In this document: positions 21,411 through 31,853 of the stretch, piece by piece
How the letters are laid out: the number at the start of each line of letters is the position of its first letter
Position numbering within the stretch: position 1 is the stretch's first letter
Origin: Trifolium pratense
Taxonomy: Eukaryota > Streptophyta > Magnoliopsida > Fabales > Fabaceae
DNA: 64,000 bases
Assembly: GCF_020283565.1 (NCBI RefSeq)
Contig: NC_060060.1
Span: 56,963,257-57,027,256, forward strand
Reading direction: 5' to 3'
Program-made: the position numbers and the translations under genes
Notes under the pieces: generated by a model
What the model was told of the DNA's origin: nothing
Database searches by the model: none
The model's input: only the letters and a program-made list of their open reading frames with translations

Positions 21411-24400
21411 ATGTCAAACACCAATACTTCGAACAACATTTTGCGAAGCATTCTTGACAAAGAGAAATTGTCTGGGACAAATTTTCTTGATTGGCATCGT
21501 AACTTGAGGATAGTCCTCATGCACGAGAAAAAGCTGTATGCTATTGAGGAACCCCAACCTAACCCTGAGGATGAACCTGCGGCCAATGCTCCTAAGGCTC
21601 AAAGGGATGCTTATCATAAGCGTCTTGATGATGCCATGGATGCAAAGTGCCTCATGCTGGCTACCATGACCTCTGAGCTTCAGAAGCAACATGAGGACAT
21701 GTATGCGTTCGATATGATCGAACACTTGAAGACGCTCTACCAAGAGCAAGCCAGGATTGAGAGGTTTGAGGTTTCCAAAGCCCTCTTTTCAGCCAAGCTA
21801 TCTGAGGGATCTCTAGTAAGTCCACATGTGCTCAAGATGATTGGGTACGTGGGGAACTTAGAAAAATTGGGATTTCCACTCGGAAATGAGCTTGCAACTG
21901 ATCTGATCCTGCAATCGTTGCCGGAGAGTTTTAATCAGTTTATTCTGAACTTCACCATGTCCGACATGGAGAAGACTCTACCACAACTGCTAGGCATGTT
22001 GAGGCAAGCTGAGCAGAACATGAAAACAAAAGGGAAGTCCAACCATGTTCTTATGATTGGCAATGGAAACAAAGGGAAGGGCAACAAAGGGAAGGGAGGC
22101 AAAGGGAAGGGCAAGGAAGTTGCCAAACCCAAACCTACCCCTCAAGCTTTGAAGCCCACTGGGGGAGTTGCAAAGGAGGGTAGGTGCTTCCACTGTAACA
22201 GGACTGGACATTGGAAGAGGAACTGCCCAAAATACCTGGAAGATAAAAAGAATGGAGTAGAGAGCTCCAATTCAGCAGGTATCTTTGTTATTGAAATTAA
22301 TTTATCTACTTCTTCTACATGGGTATTAGATACCGGATGTGGTTCTCACATTTGTACTAATGTGCAGGGGCTGCAAAGGAGTAGAGGATTGGCTAAAGGT
22401 GAAGTCGACCTACGAGTGGGAAATGGAGCAAGAGTTGCCGCATTAGCTGTAGGAGTTTATGCTTTAACTTTACCTAGTGGACTAATAATACAGTTAGAGA
22501 ACTGTTTTTATGTACCTGCCATTAGCAGGAATATTATTTCTGTTTCTTGTTTGGATAAACTTGGTTTTTCATTCATAATAAAGAACAATTGTTGCTTCAT
22601 TTATATGAATGATATCTTTTATGCCAATGCACAAATGAGTAATGGATTATATATTCTTGACCTTGAAATGCCAATTTATAACATCGATACTAAAAGGATA
22701 AAACGAAATGAGTTAAATCCTACTTACCTTTGGCATTGTCGCTTAGGCCATATAAGCGAGAAACGTATTTCCAAGCTCCATAAAGATGGGCTCTTGGATC
22801 CATTTGATTATGAATCATTTGAAGAATGCAGATCTTGCTTAATGGGGAAAATGACAAAGGCCCCATTCATTGGTAAAGGTGAAAGGGCAAATGATCTGTT
22901 GGTTCTCATACATACTGATGTGTGTGGACCATTTAACACACCTGCCAGAGGAGGTTTTCAGTACTTCATCACATTTACTGATGACTACAGTAGATATGGG
23001 TATGTATACCTAATGAAGCATAAGTCGGAATCCTTTGAAAAGTTCAAAGAATTTAAAAATGAAGTACAAAACCAACTAGGAAAGAAAATCAAAACCCTTC
23101 GATCAGATCGAGGAGGTGAGTATTTAAGCCTAGAGTTTGATGACCATCTAAAAGAATGTGGGATCTTATCCCAACTCACTCCTCTTGGAACACCACAATG
23201 GAATGGTGTGTCTGAGAGAAGAAACCGAACCTTGTTGGACATGGTGCAGTCTATGATGAGTCACGCTGATCTTCCAAACTCCTTTTGGGGACACGCCCTA
23301 TTAACAGCAGCTTATACACTTAACCGTGTTCCTTCTAAAACGGTTGAAAAGACACCATATGAGATGTGGAGTGGCAAGAAACCACATATGTCTTACTTAA
23401 AGATTTGGGGTTGCGAAGTTTATGTAAGACGCCAAATTTCTACTAAACTTGAACCTAAATCTGACAAGTGTTTCTTTGTGGGATATCCTAAAGAGACAAA
23501 AGGATATTACTTCTACAATCCTTCCGAGGGCAAAGTGTTTGTCGCTAGGACAGGAGTATTCCTAGAAAAGGATTTTGTTTCCAAAGGAATCAGTGGGAGG
23601 AAAGTAGATCTTGAAGAAATTCATGATCCACAAAGCAATGACACACCAATGGAGGAACAAGAGCAGGATGCACAAGAGGTTGTGACAGAGAGTCCTACTC
23701 AAGTAACACAAGAACCGCGTAGGTCTAACAGGATACGTCAAGAACCTGAAAGATATGGATATTTCATATCGGAGCAAGGTGATGTATTACTCATGGATCA
23801 AGATGAGCCTGTGACTTACCAAGAGGCTATTACTGGCCCTGAATATGAGAAGTGGCTAGAAGCCATGAAATCTGAAATGGATTCCATGTACACAAATCAA
23901 GTTTGGAACTTGGTGGAAGCTCCTGATGGGATCAAACCCATAGGATGCAAGTGGGTCTTCAAGAAGAAGACTGACATGGATGGAAAGGTACAGACCTACA
24001 AAGCGCGATTGGTTGCTAAAGGTTTCAAACAAATTCATGGGGCAGGCTATGATGAAACATTTTCACCAGTTGCGATGATCAAATCCATTCGGATCTTACT
24101 TGCCATCGCTGCATACTATGATTATGAAATTTGGCAGATGGATGTAAAAACTGCCTTCCTTAACGGGAGTCTCCTTGAGGATGTGTACATGACACAACCT
24201 GAAGGCTTTTGCATTCCAGAAGAAGCCAAAAAGATATGCAAATTACATCGATCAATCTACGGATTGAAGCAAGCTTCTAGAAGTTGGAATCTTCGTTTTG
24301 ATGAAACTGTAAAGCAGTACGGATTCATTCAAAATGAAGATGAGCCTTGTGTTTACAAGAAGGTTAGTGGGAGCATAGTCGCATTCCTAGTATTATATGT

Positions 24401-25385
24401 AGATGACATATTACTAATAGGAAACGACATCCCTACCTTGCAACAAGTTAAAACTTGGTTAGGGAATTGCTTTTCTATGAAAGATCTGGGTGAAGCAGCC
24501 TATATATTAGGAATAAGAATCTATAGAGATAGATCACAGAAACTGCTTGGCCTAAGCCAGAGTACATACATAGATAAAGTGTTAAGACGCTTTAATATGC
24601 ATGATTCCAAGAAAGGATTCATTCCTATGCAACATGGCCTATGTCTTTCAAAGACACAGTCTCCTTCATCTAAGGAAGAAAGGGACCGCATGAGTAAGAT
24701 CCCTTATGCATCGGCAATAGGATCTATCATGTATGCCATGATATGTACTCGACCAGATGTTTCATATGCCTTAAGCGCAACAAGCCGTTATCAGTCTGAT
24801 CCTGGTGAGGCTCATTGGGTGGCTGTCAAGAACATCCTTAAATACTTAAGGAGGACTAAAGACTCATTCCTAATATATGGAGGCCAAGAAGAGCTAAATG
24901 TAATTGGTTACACTGATGCTAGCTTCCAAACAGATAGGGATGACTTTAGGTCGCAATCAGGCTATGTGTTTTGCATAAATGGTGGCGCTGTGAGCTGGAA
25001 GAGTTCAAAGCAAGATACAGTTGTTGATTCTACAACCGAAGCTGAGTACATTGCTGCATCAAATGCAGCAAAGGAAGCTGTTTGGATAAAGAAGTTCATT
25101 ACTGAACTTGGCATATTCCCTAGCATTGTGGATCACATTGAATTATTTTGTGACAACAATGGTGCAATCGCACAAGCTAAGGAACCTAGATCTCACCAAA
25201 AGTCCAAACACATACTCAGGCGCTATCATCTTATTCGAGAAATAATTGATAGAGGAGATGTGAAGATATGCAGAGTACCAACACTTGACAATGCTGCTGA
25301 TCCACTTACAAAGCCTCTTGCTCAGCCGAAGCATGAGGGCCACACTAGGGGCATAGGTATTAGGAGTATGCCTGATTGGCTCTAG
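21411..25385 (+). CDS. Copia gag-pol polyprotein (1324 aa)
   Basis: Single frame with domains in order: gag of the UBN2/retrotran_gag type (about 1-240), a Lys/Gly-rich linker, zinc knuckle C259-C262-H267-C272, aspartic protease with DTG at 307-309, GAG-pre-integrase His/Cys finger (LWHCRLGH ... CRSC), integrase core with D503, D566 and E602 (exactly 35 residues between the last two), reverse transcriptase with YVDD at 996-999, and RNase H starting near D1169 (YTDAS) with TEAEY. The chosen ATG directly precedes SNTNTSNN and is the first in frame. Length fits copia polyproteins. The polyprotein would be processed by its own protease into VLP shell, integrase and RT. No lesion is seen. Confidence 0.95.
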   Translation: MSNTNTSNNILRSILDKEKLSGTNFLDWHRNLRIVLMHEKKLYAIEEPQPNPEDEPAANAPKAQRDAYHKRLDDAMDAKCLMLATMTSELQKQHEDMYAFDMIEHLKTLYQEQARIERFEVSKALFSAKLSEGSLVSPHVLKMIGYVGNLEKLGFPLGNELATDLILQSLPESFNQFILNFTMSDMEKTLPQLLGMLRQAEQNMKTKGKSNHVLMIGNGNKGKGNKGKGGKGKGKEVAKPKPTPQALKPTGGVAKEGRCFHCNRTGHWKRNCPKYLEDKKNGVESSNSAGIFVIEINLSTSSTWVLDTGCGSHICTNVQGLQRSRGLAKGEVDLRVGNGARVAALAVGVYALTLPSGLIIQLENCFYVPAISRNIISVSCLDKLGFSFIIKNNCCFIYMNDIFYANAQMSNGLYILDLEMPIYNIDTKRIKRNELNPTYLWHCRLGHISEKRISKLHKDGLLDPFDYESFEECRSCLMGKMTKAPFIGKGERANDLLVLIHTDVCGPFNTPARGGFQYFITFTDDYSRYGYVYLMKHKSESFEKFKEFKNEVQNQLGKKIKTLRSDRGGEYLSLEFDDHLKECGILSQLTPLGTPQWNGVSERRNRTLLDMVQSMMSHADLPNSFWGHALLTAAYTLNRVPSKTVEKTPYEMWSGKKPHMSYLKIWGCEVYVRRQISTKLEPKSDKCFFVGYPKETKGYYFYNPSEGKVFVARTGVFLEKDFVSKGISGRKVDLEEIHDPQSNDTPMEEQEQDAQEVVTESPTQVTQEPRRSNRIRQEPERYGYFISEQGDVLLMDQDEPVTYQEAITGPEYEKWLEAMKSEMDSMYTNQVWNLVEAPDGIKPIGCKWVFKKKTDMDGKVQTYKARLVAKGFKQIHGAGYDETFSPVAMIKSIRILLAIAAYYDYEIWQMDVKTAFLNGSLLEDVYMTQPEGFCIPEEAKKICKLHRSIYGLKQASRSWNLRFDETVKQYGFIQNEDEPCVYKKVSGSIVAFLVLYVDDILLIGNDIPTLQQVKTWLGNCFSMKDLGEAAYILGIRIYRDRSQKLLGLSQSTYIDKVLRRFNMHDSKKGFIPMQHGLCLSKTQSPSSKEERDRMSKIPYASAIGSIMYAMICTRPDVSYALSATSRYQSDPGEAHWVAVKNILKYLRRTKDSFLIYGGQEELNVIGYTDASFQTDRDDFRSQSGYVFCINGGAVSWKSSKQDTVVDSTTEAEYIAASNAAKEAVWIKKFITELGIFPSIVDHIELFCDNNGAIAQAKEPRSHQKSKHILRRYHLIREIIDRGDVKICRVPTLDNAADPLTKPLAQPKHEGHTRGIGIRSMPDWL

Positions 25386-25389
25386 TGCT

Positions 25390-25399
25390 AGTGGGAGAT
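25390..25399 (+). promoter_or_regulatory. Polypurine tract
   Basis: AGTGGGAGAT immediately before the right LTR, four bases after the polyprotein stop; expected plus-strand primer position. Confidence 0.8.
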
Positions 25400-26696
25400 T
25401 GTTGGTGTAAGACATAGAGGCCAATTATTTATAATTGCATGATACTTGTATTGGATAATTTACTTATTAAATAAAGGCTTTTCTTTATTATGTTTATGTG
25501 TTAAATAATAATAGAGTCCCTAGAATAGTAAGTTCATTGAATGGAACGTTAAGTGTGACTTAATCGTGAGAATCCATTACACATGAGAACACTATTCTTA
25601 AAACATCCGTAGTCGAGCTTTACTGTGAATTGGGATAACATCAAAACATAGAGACTATTATGTTGGTAGACTGATGATCACATCTCACGGATCATAGATA
25701 AAGAGTTATTAAGTCTTCACATAGATATAAATATTAAGAGTAATATTTATATCGGATTGACCCACCATGAGAATACTACATAGTATGTTATGAAATGTCA
25801 TAAGATATTCTCATAGTGATAAGTGGTGTATTCCACCCTTCGACCTGAAACCACTATGTTCCCCAGATGTAGGAGTGTAGTACTTTGTCGCCATTCAAAG
25901 TTATCCGTAACAGGATGACTATAAAGTTGGTTGATGGGTATTCAACGAATCATGCTAAGGGACATGAGTGACCTAGATGGAATTTACCCCTCCTACATAA
26001 CAGGAGATATGTCTATGGGCCCAATATTGAACTTAACAAGGGTGACGTACTATGCCTTGTGTTCAATATAGACATAAGGGTAAAAAGGTAATTATACACA
26101 TGAGTTTTATCACGGAAAGGTTTGTCAGATCACGTGACATTCTTGTGACTTGGGTAGCAGTGATGTGTTGCTAGATACTGCTCACTGTTTATAATATTAA
26201 GATTAATATTATTGCCATCATAAGAACCTACAGGGTCACACACATAAGGACAGTCGATATGGAAGAAATAAGTAAGACTTAATTTGAGGGTGCGATTAGT
26301 GAAAAACAGTTTTGGGCTTAAGAAGACCAAACACAGTTTGACCCAACTGACCACACAAGAAACTCTATAAATAGAAGCTTGTGTAGTTCAGTTTGTTTTT
26401 GCTTTTTCACAATTCGTTTTCAGAGAAACCCTAAAACTCTTAAACCCTAACCGCACTTCCTAAGCCTTCATCTTGTAGCAGCTAGCACTGAAAGTTGAAG
26501 ACCTGTTCGTGTGGACTAGCTAGAGGTGCTTCCGTCGTGTGGTGTTTGTGATCAATAAGAGAAGCAAAGAGTTTGCTGTTTTAGTTCTACAAAGGTATAA
26601 CGTTTAACCCTGATCATGCCCATTCGCAAGGATTCAGTGAAGGAAATTTTAATTCCGCTGCGTTTTAATCTCTTTTATACACGCTATTTTCCTTCA
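25400..26696 (+). repeat. Right LTR of the copia element
   Basis: Same boundaries as the left LTR (TGTTGG ... CCTTCA). Compared with it there are two 3-base deletions (near 26007 and 26216), a one-base deletion near 25838, and scattered substitutions. Confidence 0.95.
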
Positions 26697-26701
26697 CTAA
26701 G

Positions 26702-27139
26702 GAAGCGCCCGGTGATCAGGATGGTCAGGCAGAGGCGCCTTACCCCTTGGTGGAGGCTCAGGTTAGGCCTACTATTCGACCGGTTATTAGCAAGCGCACA
26801 AATTCCTGCTCACCGGAGGCGAGACGATCCATTATTTCAGGGCCTTGGAGCTTGGAATGGCTGCAGGATCAGAATCACGGGGATGCGGGAGTGATCTTTT
26901 CAGCTAGTAAGAGGAGCAGAAAGGTGTTTCACCAAGGATCGAAACTTAATATGATCGGGGAGCAGGATCCGAAGAGAAAGAAAGCAAGAGGGATGCTTCG
27001 TCATCCTCTCCATAGCATTAAAAATGTGGCTAGGATGTCAAGCAAAGATCGTTGTGAGGTGTTAAAGGCTTTAAAGAAGAGCGTTCGTCGGCGAAGGGGT
27101 GGGGACGGGGTTAATCCATCTTGCTCTATGAGTTGTTAA
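26702..27139 (+). pseudogene. LINE ORF1, 3' part
   Basis: Continues the ORF1 frame right after the copia target duplication (GSK before, EAPGDQDGQ after). It carries the conserved tail GPWSLEWLQDQNHGDAGVIF, then a basic stretch (PKRKKARG) and KKSVRRRRGG, and stops at 27137-27139. This part is free of stops. Confidence 0.8.
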
Positions 27140-27432
27140 GTCTCGTCAGGAGATTTATCCTCGTCGGGTTCTGCCAATAACGATTGGATAAATTGGGTGG
27201 CGGTTCAAGGCAATGACAAAATGGCGGTGGATGATGTGTTGGGGATCGGGAAAGCTATCGGGGTCAAGTTTAAGGGAGACAGTGTGAACATGTTCAATAT
27301 TCTTTCAAGGGCGAGCAAAGGAAAGAAGTAGTTTACAGGGCAGTTGTTTGGGGCAGGGGGGACCCGGAGGGACAACGAGTGCAAGTGTTGTGGTTTTTGG
27401 CTGTGGGGGGGGGGGGGGGATATGTGTTTTTT

Positions 27433-30400
27433 ATGAAGATTATTTCTTGGAATATTAGAGGGCTGGGAGACCCTGAAAAGAGGAAGGAAGTGCGTAAGAT
27501 GGTGGGGGATCTGAAACCCTTTATTTTTTGTATCCAGGAGACGAAATTGCAAATTCTCGATGAATTTCTTTGTAAAATTCTCCGGGGCAGCTCTCCACAC
27601 GAGTTCTCTTATCGCCCATCGCTTGGGGCGTCAGGAGGGCTTTTGACTCTGTGGGACACTTCTGAGGTGGAGGTTTAGTCGACTGAAAGTCGTGGGCATG
27701 TTTTGTGGTGTCATGGTCGGTTTCTTAGGACAGGGGATGAGTTTCATGTGGCAAATGTCTATGCGCCTTGCGACGACGGGGCTAAGCAAGGGCTATGGGA
27801 TTATTTTTCGGTGCGGCTTGATTCATTGGTAGAAAAGAAGGTGTGTGTGTGGGGATTTTAACGCTGCCAAGCACATTGATGAAAGACGGTCGGTTAGGGA
27901 CGGGCATCGATCCTTGGATCATATCCCTTTTAATCGATTTATTGAAGATAATTCTCTGATTGATCTTCCCTTAATTGGACGTAAGTTTACTTGGTTCAAA
28001 GGGGACAGTGTTTCGATGAGCCGTCTTGATAGGTTCCTTTTATCTGAGTAGTGGTGCTTGTCTTGGCCCAATTGCAAACAAGTAGCTAAGTTACGGGGGT
28101 TGTCTGACCATTGCCCTCTGGTCTTGTCTGCGAACGAGGAAGATTGAGGACCTCGTCCGTCGAGGATGCTTAAGTGTTGGAAGGATATTCCCGGTTACAA
28201 TGCGTTTGTCCGAGAAAAGTGGAATTCGTTTCAGGTTGATGGTCGGGGTATTTATGTGCTCAAGGAAAAACTCAAGATGATCAAGGTGGCTCTGAGAGAT
28301 TGGCACTTGGCTCATGCTCAAAATATTCCTAGTCGCATTGATTCTTTGAAGTTTAGGTTGTCTGCTCTTGATGGGAAGGGGGAGGAAGATGATCTTTCTG
28401 AGGCGGAGTTAACCGAGCTTCATGGGGTTTCGTATGATATCCATTCGCTGTCTAAGCTACATGCAAGCATCAGTTGGAAACAATCTCGGTCGTTGTGCCT
28501 CAAGGAAGGGGACGTTAACTCTAAGTACTTTCATTCGATTTTGGCGAGTCGCCGTCGCAGGAATGCTATATCCGTTATTCAGGTTGATGGTGTTACGTTG
28601 GAGGGGGTGATTCCGATTAGGCAGGCGGTGTTTTCGCATTTTGAGTCTCACTTTAAGGCACCTAATGTGGAGAGGCCGGGGGTTGAAGACCTTCAATTTA
28701 AGCGGTTGAATCAGGTGGAGGTTGGAGGTTTAATCAAACCCTTTACGGAGGCTGAGGTGAAACAAGCTGTGTGAGATTGTGACAGTTATAAAAGTCCGGG
28801 TCCCGACGGAATTAATTTTGGTTTTATCAAAGATTTATGGGTCGAGATGAGAGGTGACGTTATGCGTTTCCTTTTTGACTTTCATCGGAACGGCAGGTTG
28901 ACTAAAGGTATTAATGCTACGTTCATTGCTTTGATCCCCAAAACGGATAATCCTCAACGGTTGAACGACTTTCGGCCTATTTCGCTTGTGGGAAGCCTAT
29001 ATAAAATTCTGGCGAAGGTTTTAGCTAATAGGTTGCGACAAGTGATTGGCAGTGTAATATCTGAGTCCCAGACTGCGTTTGTGAAGAATAGGCAAATTCT
29101 TGATGGTATTCTAATTACAAACGAGATAGTGGATGAGGCGCGTAAGTCTAAAAAGGATCTTATGTTATTTAAGGTAGATTTTGAGAAAGCTTATGATTCG
29201 GTGGATTGGGGGTATCTTGATGACGTTATGGGGAGAATGTTGTTTCCAACTTTGTGGAGAAAGTGGATTAGAGAATGTGTTTGCACGGCTACAACTTCTG
29301 TGTTAGTTAATGGTAGTTCGACTGATGAATTTCCTCTTCGGCGAGGTCTTCGGCAAGGTGACCCGCTTTCAACTTTCCTTTTTCTTTTGGCGGCTGAGGG
29401 TCTCAGTGTGCTTATGGAAGCGATGCTAGCGCGTAATTTGTTTACGGGATATAGTATTGGTGGTCAGGAGTCAATCAGGGTGTCACATCTTCAGTTCGCT
29501 GATGATACTCTCATGTTGGGGGTTAAAAGTTGGGCAAATGTTCGAGCTCTTCGGGCTGTTTTAGTGATGTTTGAGACTATGTCGGGGTTGAAGGTAAATT
29601 TTAATAAGAGCTTATTGGTTGGCGTTAATATTCCAGATTCCTGGTTAGGCGAAGCTGCGTCTGTCTTGTGTTGTAAAGTGGGAAAGATTCTTTTCCTTTA
29701 CTTGGGTCTTCAAATTGGGGGTGATCTGCGGCGCTTGGTGTTTTGGGAATCGGTGTTGTCTCGTATAAAGAATAGATTGTCTGGGTGGAAAAGTCGCTTC
29801 TTGTCGTTTGATGGTCGTCTGGTTTTGTTAAAGTCTGTCTTGACTTCTTTACCTGTCTATGCTCTTTCTTTCTTTCTTTCTTCAAGGTTCCCTCAGGTAT
29901 CATTTCCTCTATTGAATCTCTTTTTATTAAATTTTTTTTTGGGGGGGGGGGGTTGTGAGGATTTCTAGGAAAATCTCTTGGGTTAGTTGGAAAGACATTT
30001 GTTCGCGTAAGGAGTTTGGAGGTTTGGGGGTTAGACGGTTGCGTGAATTCAACCTGGCGTTGTTGGGTAAGTGGTGTTGGAAGATGCTGGTGGACAGAGA
30101 GGGCATGTGGTTTAGAGTTTTGGCAGCTCGGTATGGGGTTGAGGATGGTAGACTTTGCGAGGGAGGTCAGCGAGGCTCGGTGTGGTGGAGGGAGATAGTG
30201 CGTATTAGAGAGGGTGAGGGTGAGTTAGGTGGTAGGTGGTTTGGGGAGCATGTTATGAGGAGGGTAGGGGATGGTTTAGATACTCTTTTTTGGACCGATC
30301 CTTGGTTGGATGAGATCTCGTTGAGGGAGCGGTTTGGTCGCCTTTTTGCGTTGGCTAAGACCAAATCGCACTCGGTCGCAGAGATGTTTGCTTTAGGGTG

Positions 30401-31060
30401 GGGGGCAGATGAAGAGGCGTGGGTGTGGCGGAGGCGGTTGAGGGCGTGGGAGGAGGAGTTGTTGAGGGAGTGTCAGTTTTTACTTCTTGACATTTCTTTG
30501 CTGGATCAGACTTTGGACAGGTGGCAGTGGCACCCAGATCCTGATGCAGGGTATACGATTGCTGGAGGTTATCAAATTCTGACTCATCAGGCTTATGTTG
30601 CTTTACATGATGCGGAAAACCTTATTTGACACCCTCAGGTTCCGTTGAAGGTTTCCATCTTTGCGTGGAGCTTATTGCGGGATAGGTTGCCCACGAGAGC
30701 CAATCTGGTCACTCGTGGAGTTTTGTCTTCTACCGTTGATTCTTGTGTGTTTGGTTGTGGTGTGGCTGAGTCGGTCCATCATTTATTTTTATCTTGTAGC
30801 ATTGCTTGCTCTCTTTGGGATTTAGTTTGTGCGTGGGTTGGCATTCCTCCGATGGATTTTACTACTTTGCGTGATCATTTTGTCCAGTTTACAGCTTCCG
30901 CAGGTGTATCTCGAGCGCGACGGTCTTTTCTATAGCTTCTTTGGCTAGTTTGTGTTTGGGTGATATGGACAGAGAGAAATCATCGTTTGTTCAAAGGCTC
31001 AACGGGCACACCTCATCTTTTGTTGGATATATAAGATCAAACTTTTCTCCTTTAGGTGGT
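27433..31060 (+). pseudogene. LINE ORF2 (endonuclease, reverse transcriptase, zf-RVT)
   Basis: Starts MKIISWNIRGLGDPEKR, the APE-type endonuclease start. Further landmarks: CIQETK, GDFNAAK (about 27853), SDHCPL, SPGPDG (28795), QGDPLS (29360), FADD catalytic site (29495-29506) and zf-RVT with KVSIFAWSLLRDRLPT and CVFGCG (30640-30790). Lesions: stops at 27676, 28049, 28145, 28772 and 30627, a 2-base slip in the GT tract at 27841-27850, and a frame change at the T/G homopolymer 29930-29952. ORF2 nicks target DNA and copies element RNA in place (family knowledge). It is inactive here. Confidence 0.85.
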
Positions 31061-31329
31061 TGAAGTCGACGAGTATTACGTTAGCTTCGAATTACCATAG
31101 CTGGTGGTCTAGTCCATTGTTGTGTTTGGTCTTGTATGATTTGATTGTGTTTGCATCTCTATGACTCTATTGTAAACTTTTTTAGTCTACCTCGGTACGT
31201 CTTGTGTTGGGGAGGCTGTTTGTGTTAATATATTACATTTTGGCTTCTTCAAAAAAAAAAAAATTATGCATGTAACTTAAATAGACCGATCTAATAGGCT
31301 AAAATGTTTTTTTACTGTACCGCAATCTA

Positions 31330-31629
31330 CTCCCTCCGTCCCGAATTATAAGAGAAAATAAAAAAATCACACTTATTAAGAAAAAGTAAAACATGAGAAT
31401 TTGAAATATGTTTTTGTGGGTTTTCCTTGGAATAAGTTGCATAGGAAGATGTAAAAACAATTTTTATTAATTGTTGTTTATTGAGAAAAAGGTAGAGAGA
31501 GAAAATTAAATGCAATTTGCATTTAATTTTATGAGAATAAGGAAAAAATATTCTTGAAAATGACTTTCTCCCTTATAATTTTGGACAAAAAAAAAGATTT
31601 TTTTCCCTTATAATTTGGGACGGAGGGAG
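31330..31629. mobile_element. Stowaway-like MITE, 300 bp
   Basis: Ends CTCCCTCCGTCCCGAATTAT and the complement of ATAATTTGGGACGGAGGGAG, flanked by TA (31328-31329, 31630-31631). It lies ~225 bp upstream of the intact PPR gene, so it sits in or near its promoter. Confidence 0.9.
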
Positions 31630-31631
31630 TA

Positions 31632-31853
31632 ACTTATTTAATTAAATATACTTATAATTTTTTTTTTGGCCAATTCTATGCAGAGAAATACTTTAGGCCG
31701 GGCTTCCCACTTCTACACTTGGATAAGCCTCACCGTGAAAACCCCTACACATTGAGATGAAATTATTATCATTCATTCAAGATTTCAATCACATTGTCAT
31801 AACATTATTCATTTAAGATTAATCGATTTTCATTTTAAACCAAACAAACAACA
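31632..31853 (+). promoter_or_regulatory. Upstream region of the intact PPR gene
   Basis: From about 31720 it is homologous to the copy B upstream region (GATAAGCC ... CGTGAAAACCC, then ACATTGTCATAA to CCAAACAAACAACAATG), without the MITE found there. No clear TATA box is visible. The CAAACAAACAACA leader just before ATG is a good plant initiation context. Confidence 0.45.

Larger units (their letters stand above)
18536..26696 (+). mobile_element. Complete Ty1/copia LTR retrotransposon, 8161 bp
   Basis: Two LTRs (18536-19839 and 25400-26696) bound an internal region with primer site, long leader, one polyprotein frame and polypurine tract. The target duplication is CTAAG (18531-18535, 26697-26701), within LINE ORF1. 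By eye the LTRs differ by about 18 substitutions and three small indels over 1.3 kb, roughly 1.4%, so the insertion is recent. All catalytic motifs are present and the reading frame is open, so it may be autonomous. The lineage within copia is not resolved. Confidence 0.95.
16370..31263 (+). mobile_element. Full-length L1-type LINE, split by a copia element
   Basis: The LINE consists of 16370-18535 plus 26702-31263, about 6.7 kb without the inserted retrotransposon. It starts near a GA-rich leader (GAGAGAGAGAG), encodes ORF1 (RRM, DUF4283) and ORF2 (endonuclease, reverse transcriptase, zf-RVT) and ends in a poly-A tract at 31251-31263. The 5' boundary is approximate because I could not find a target duplication. 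Both ORFs carry stops and frameshifts, so it is dead. G tracts at 27406-27419 and 29940-29952 disturb the frame locally. Confidence 0.85.

Noticed and set aside
21362..25424. Minus-strand open frames opposite the copia polyprotein and opposite PPR and LINE genes
   Set aside because: They are antisense by-products of long sense frames, with no start context or family features.
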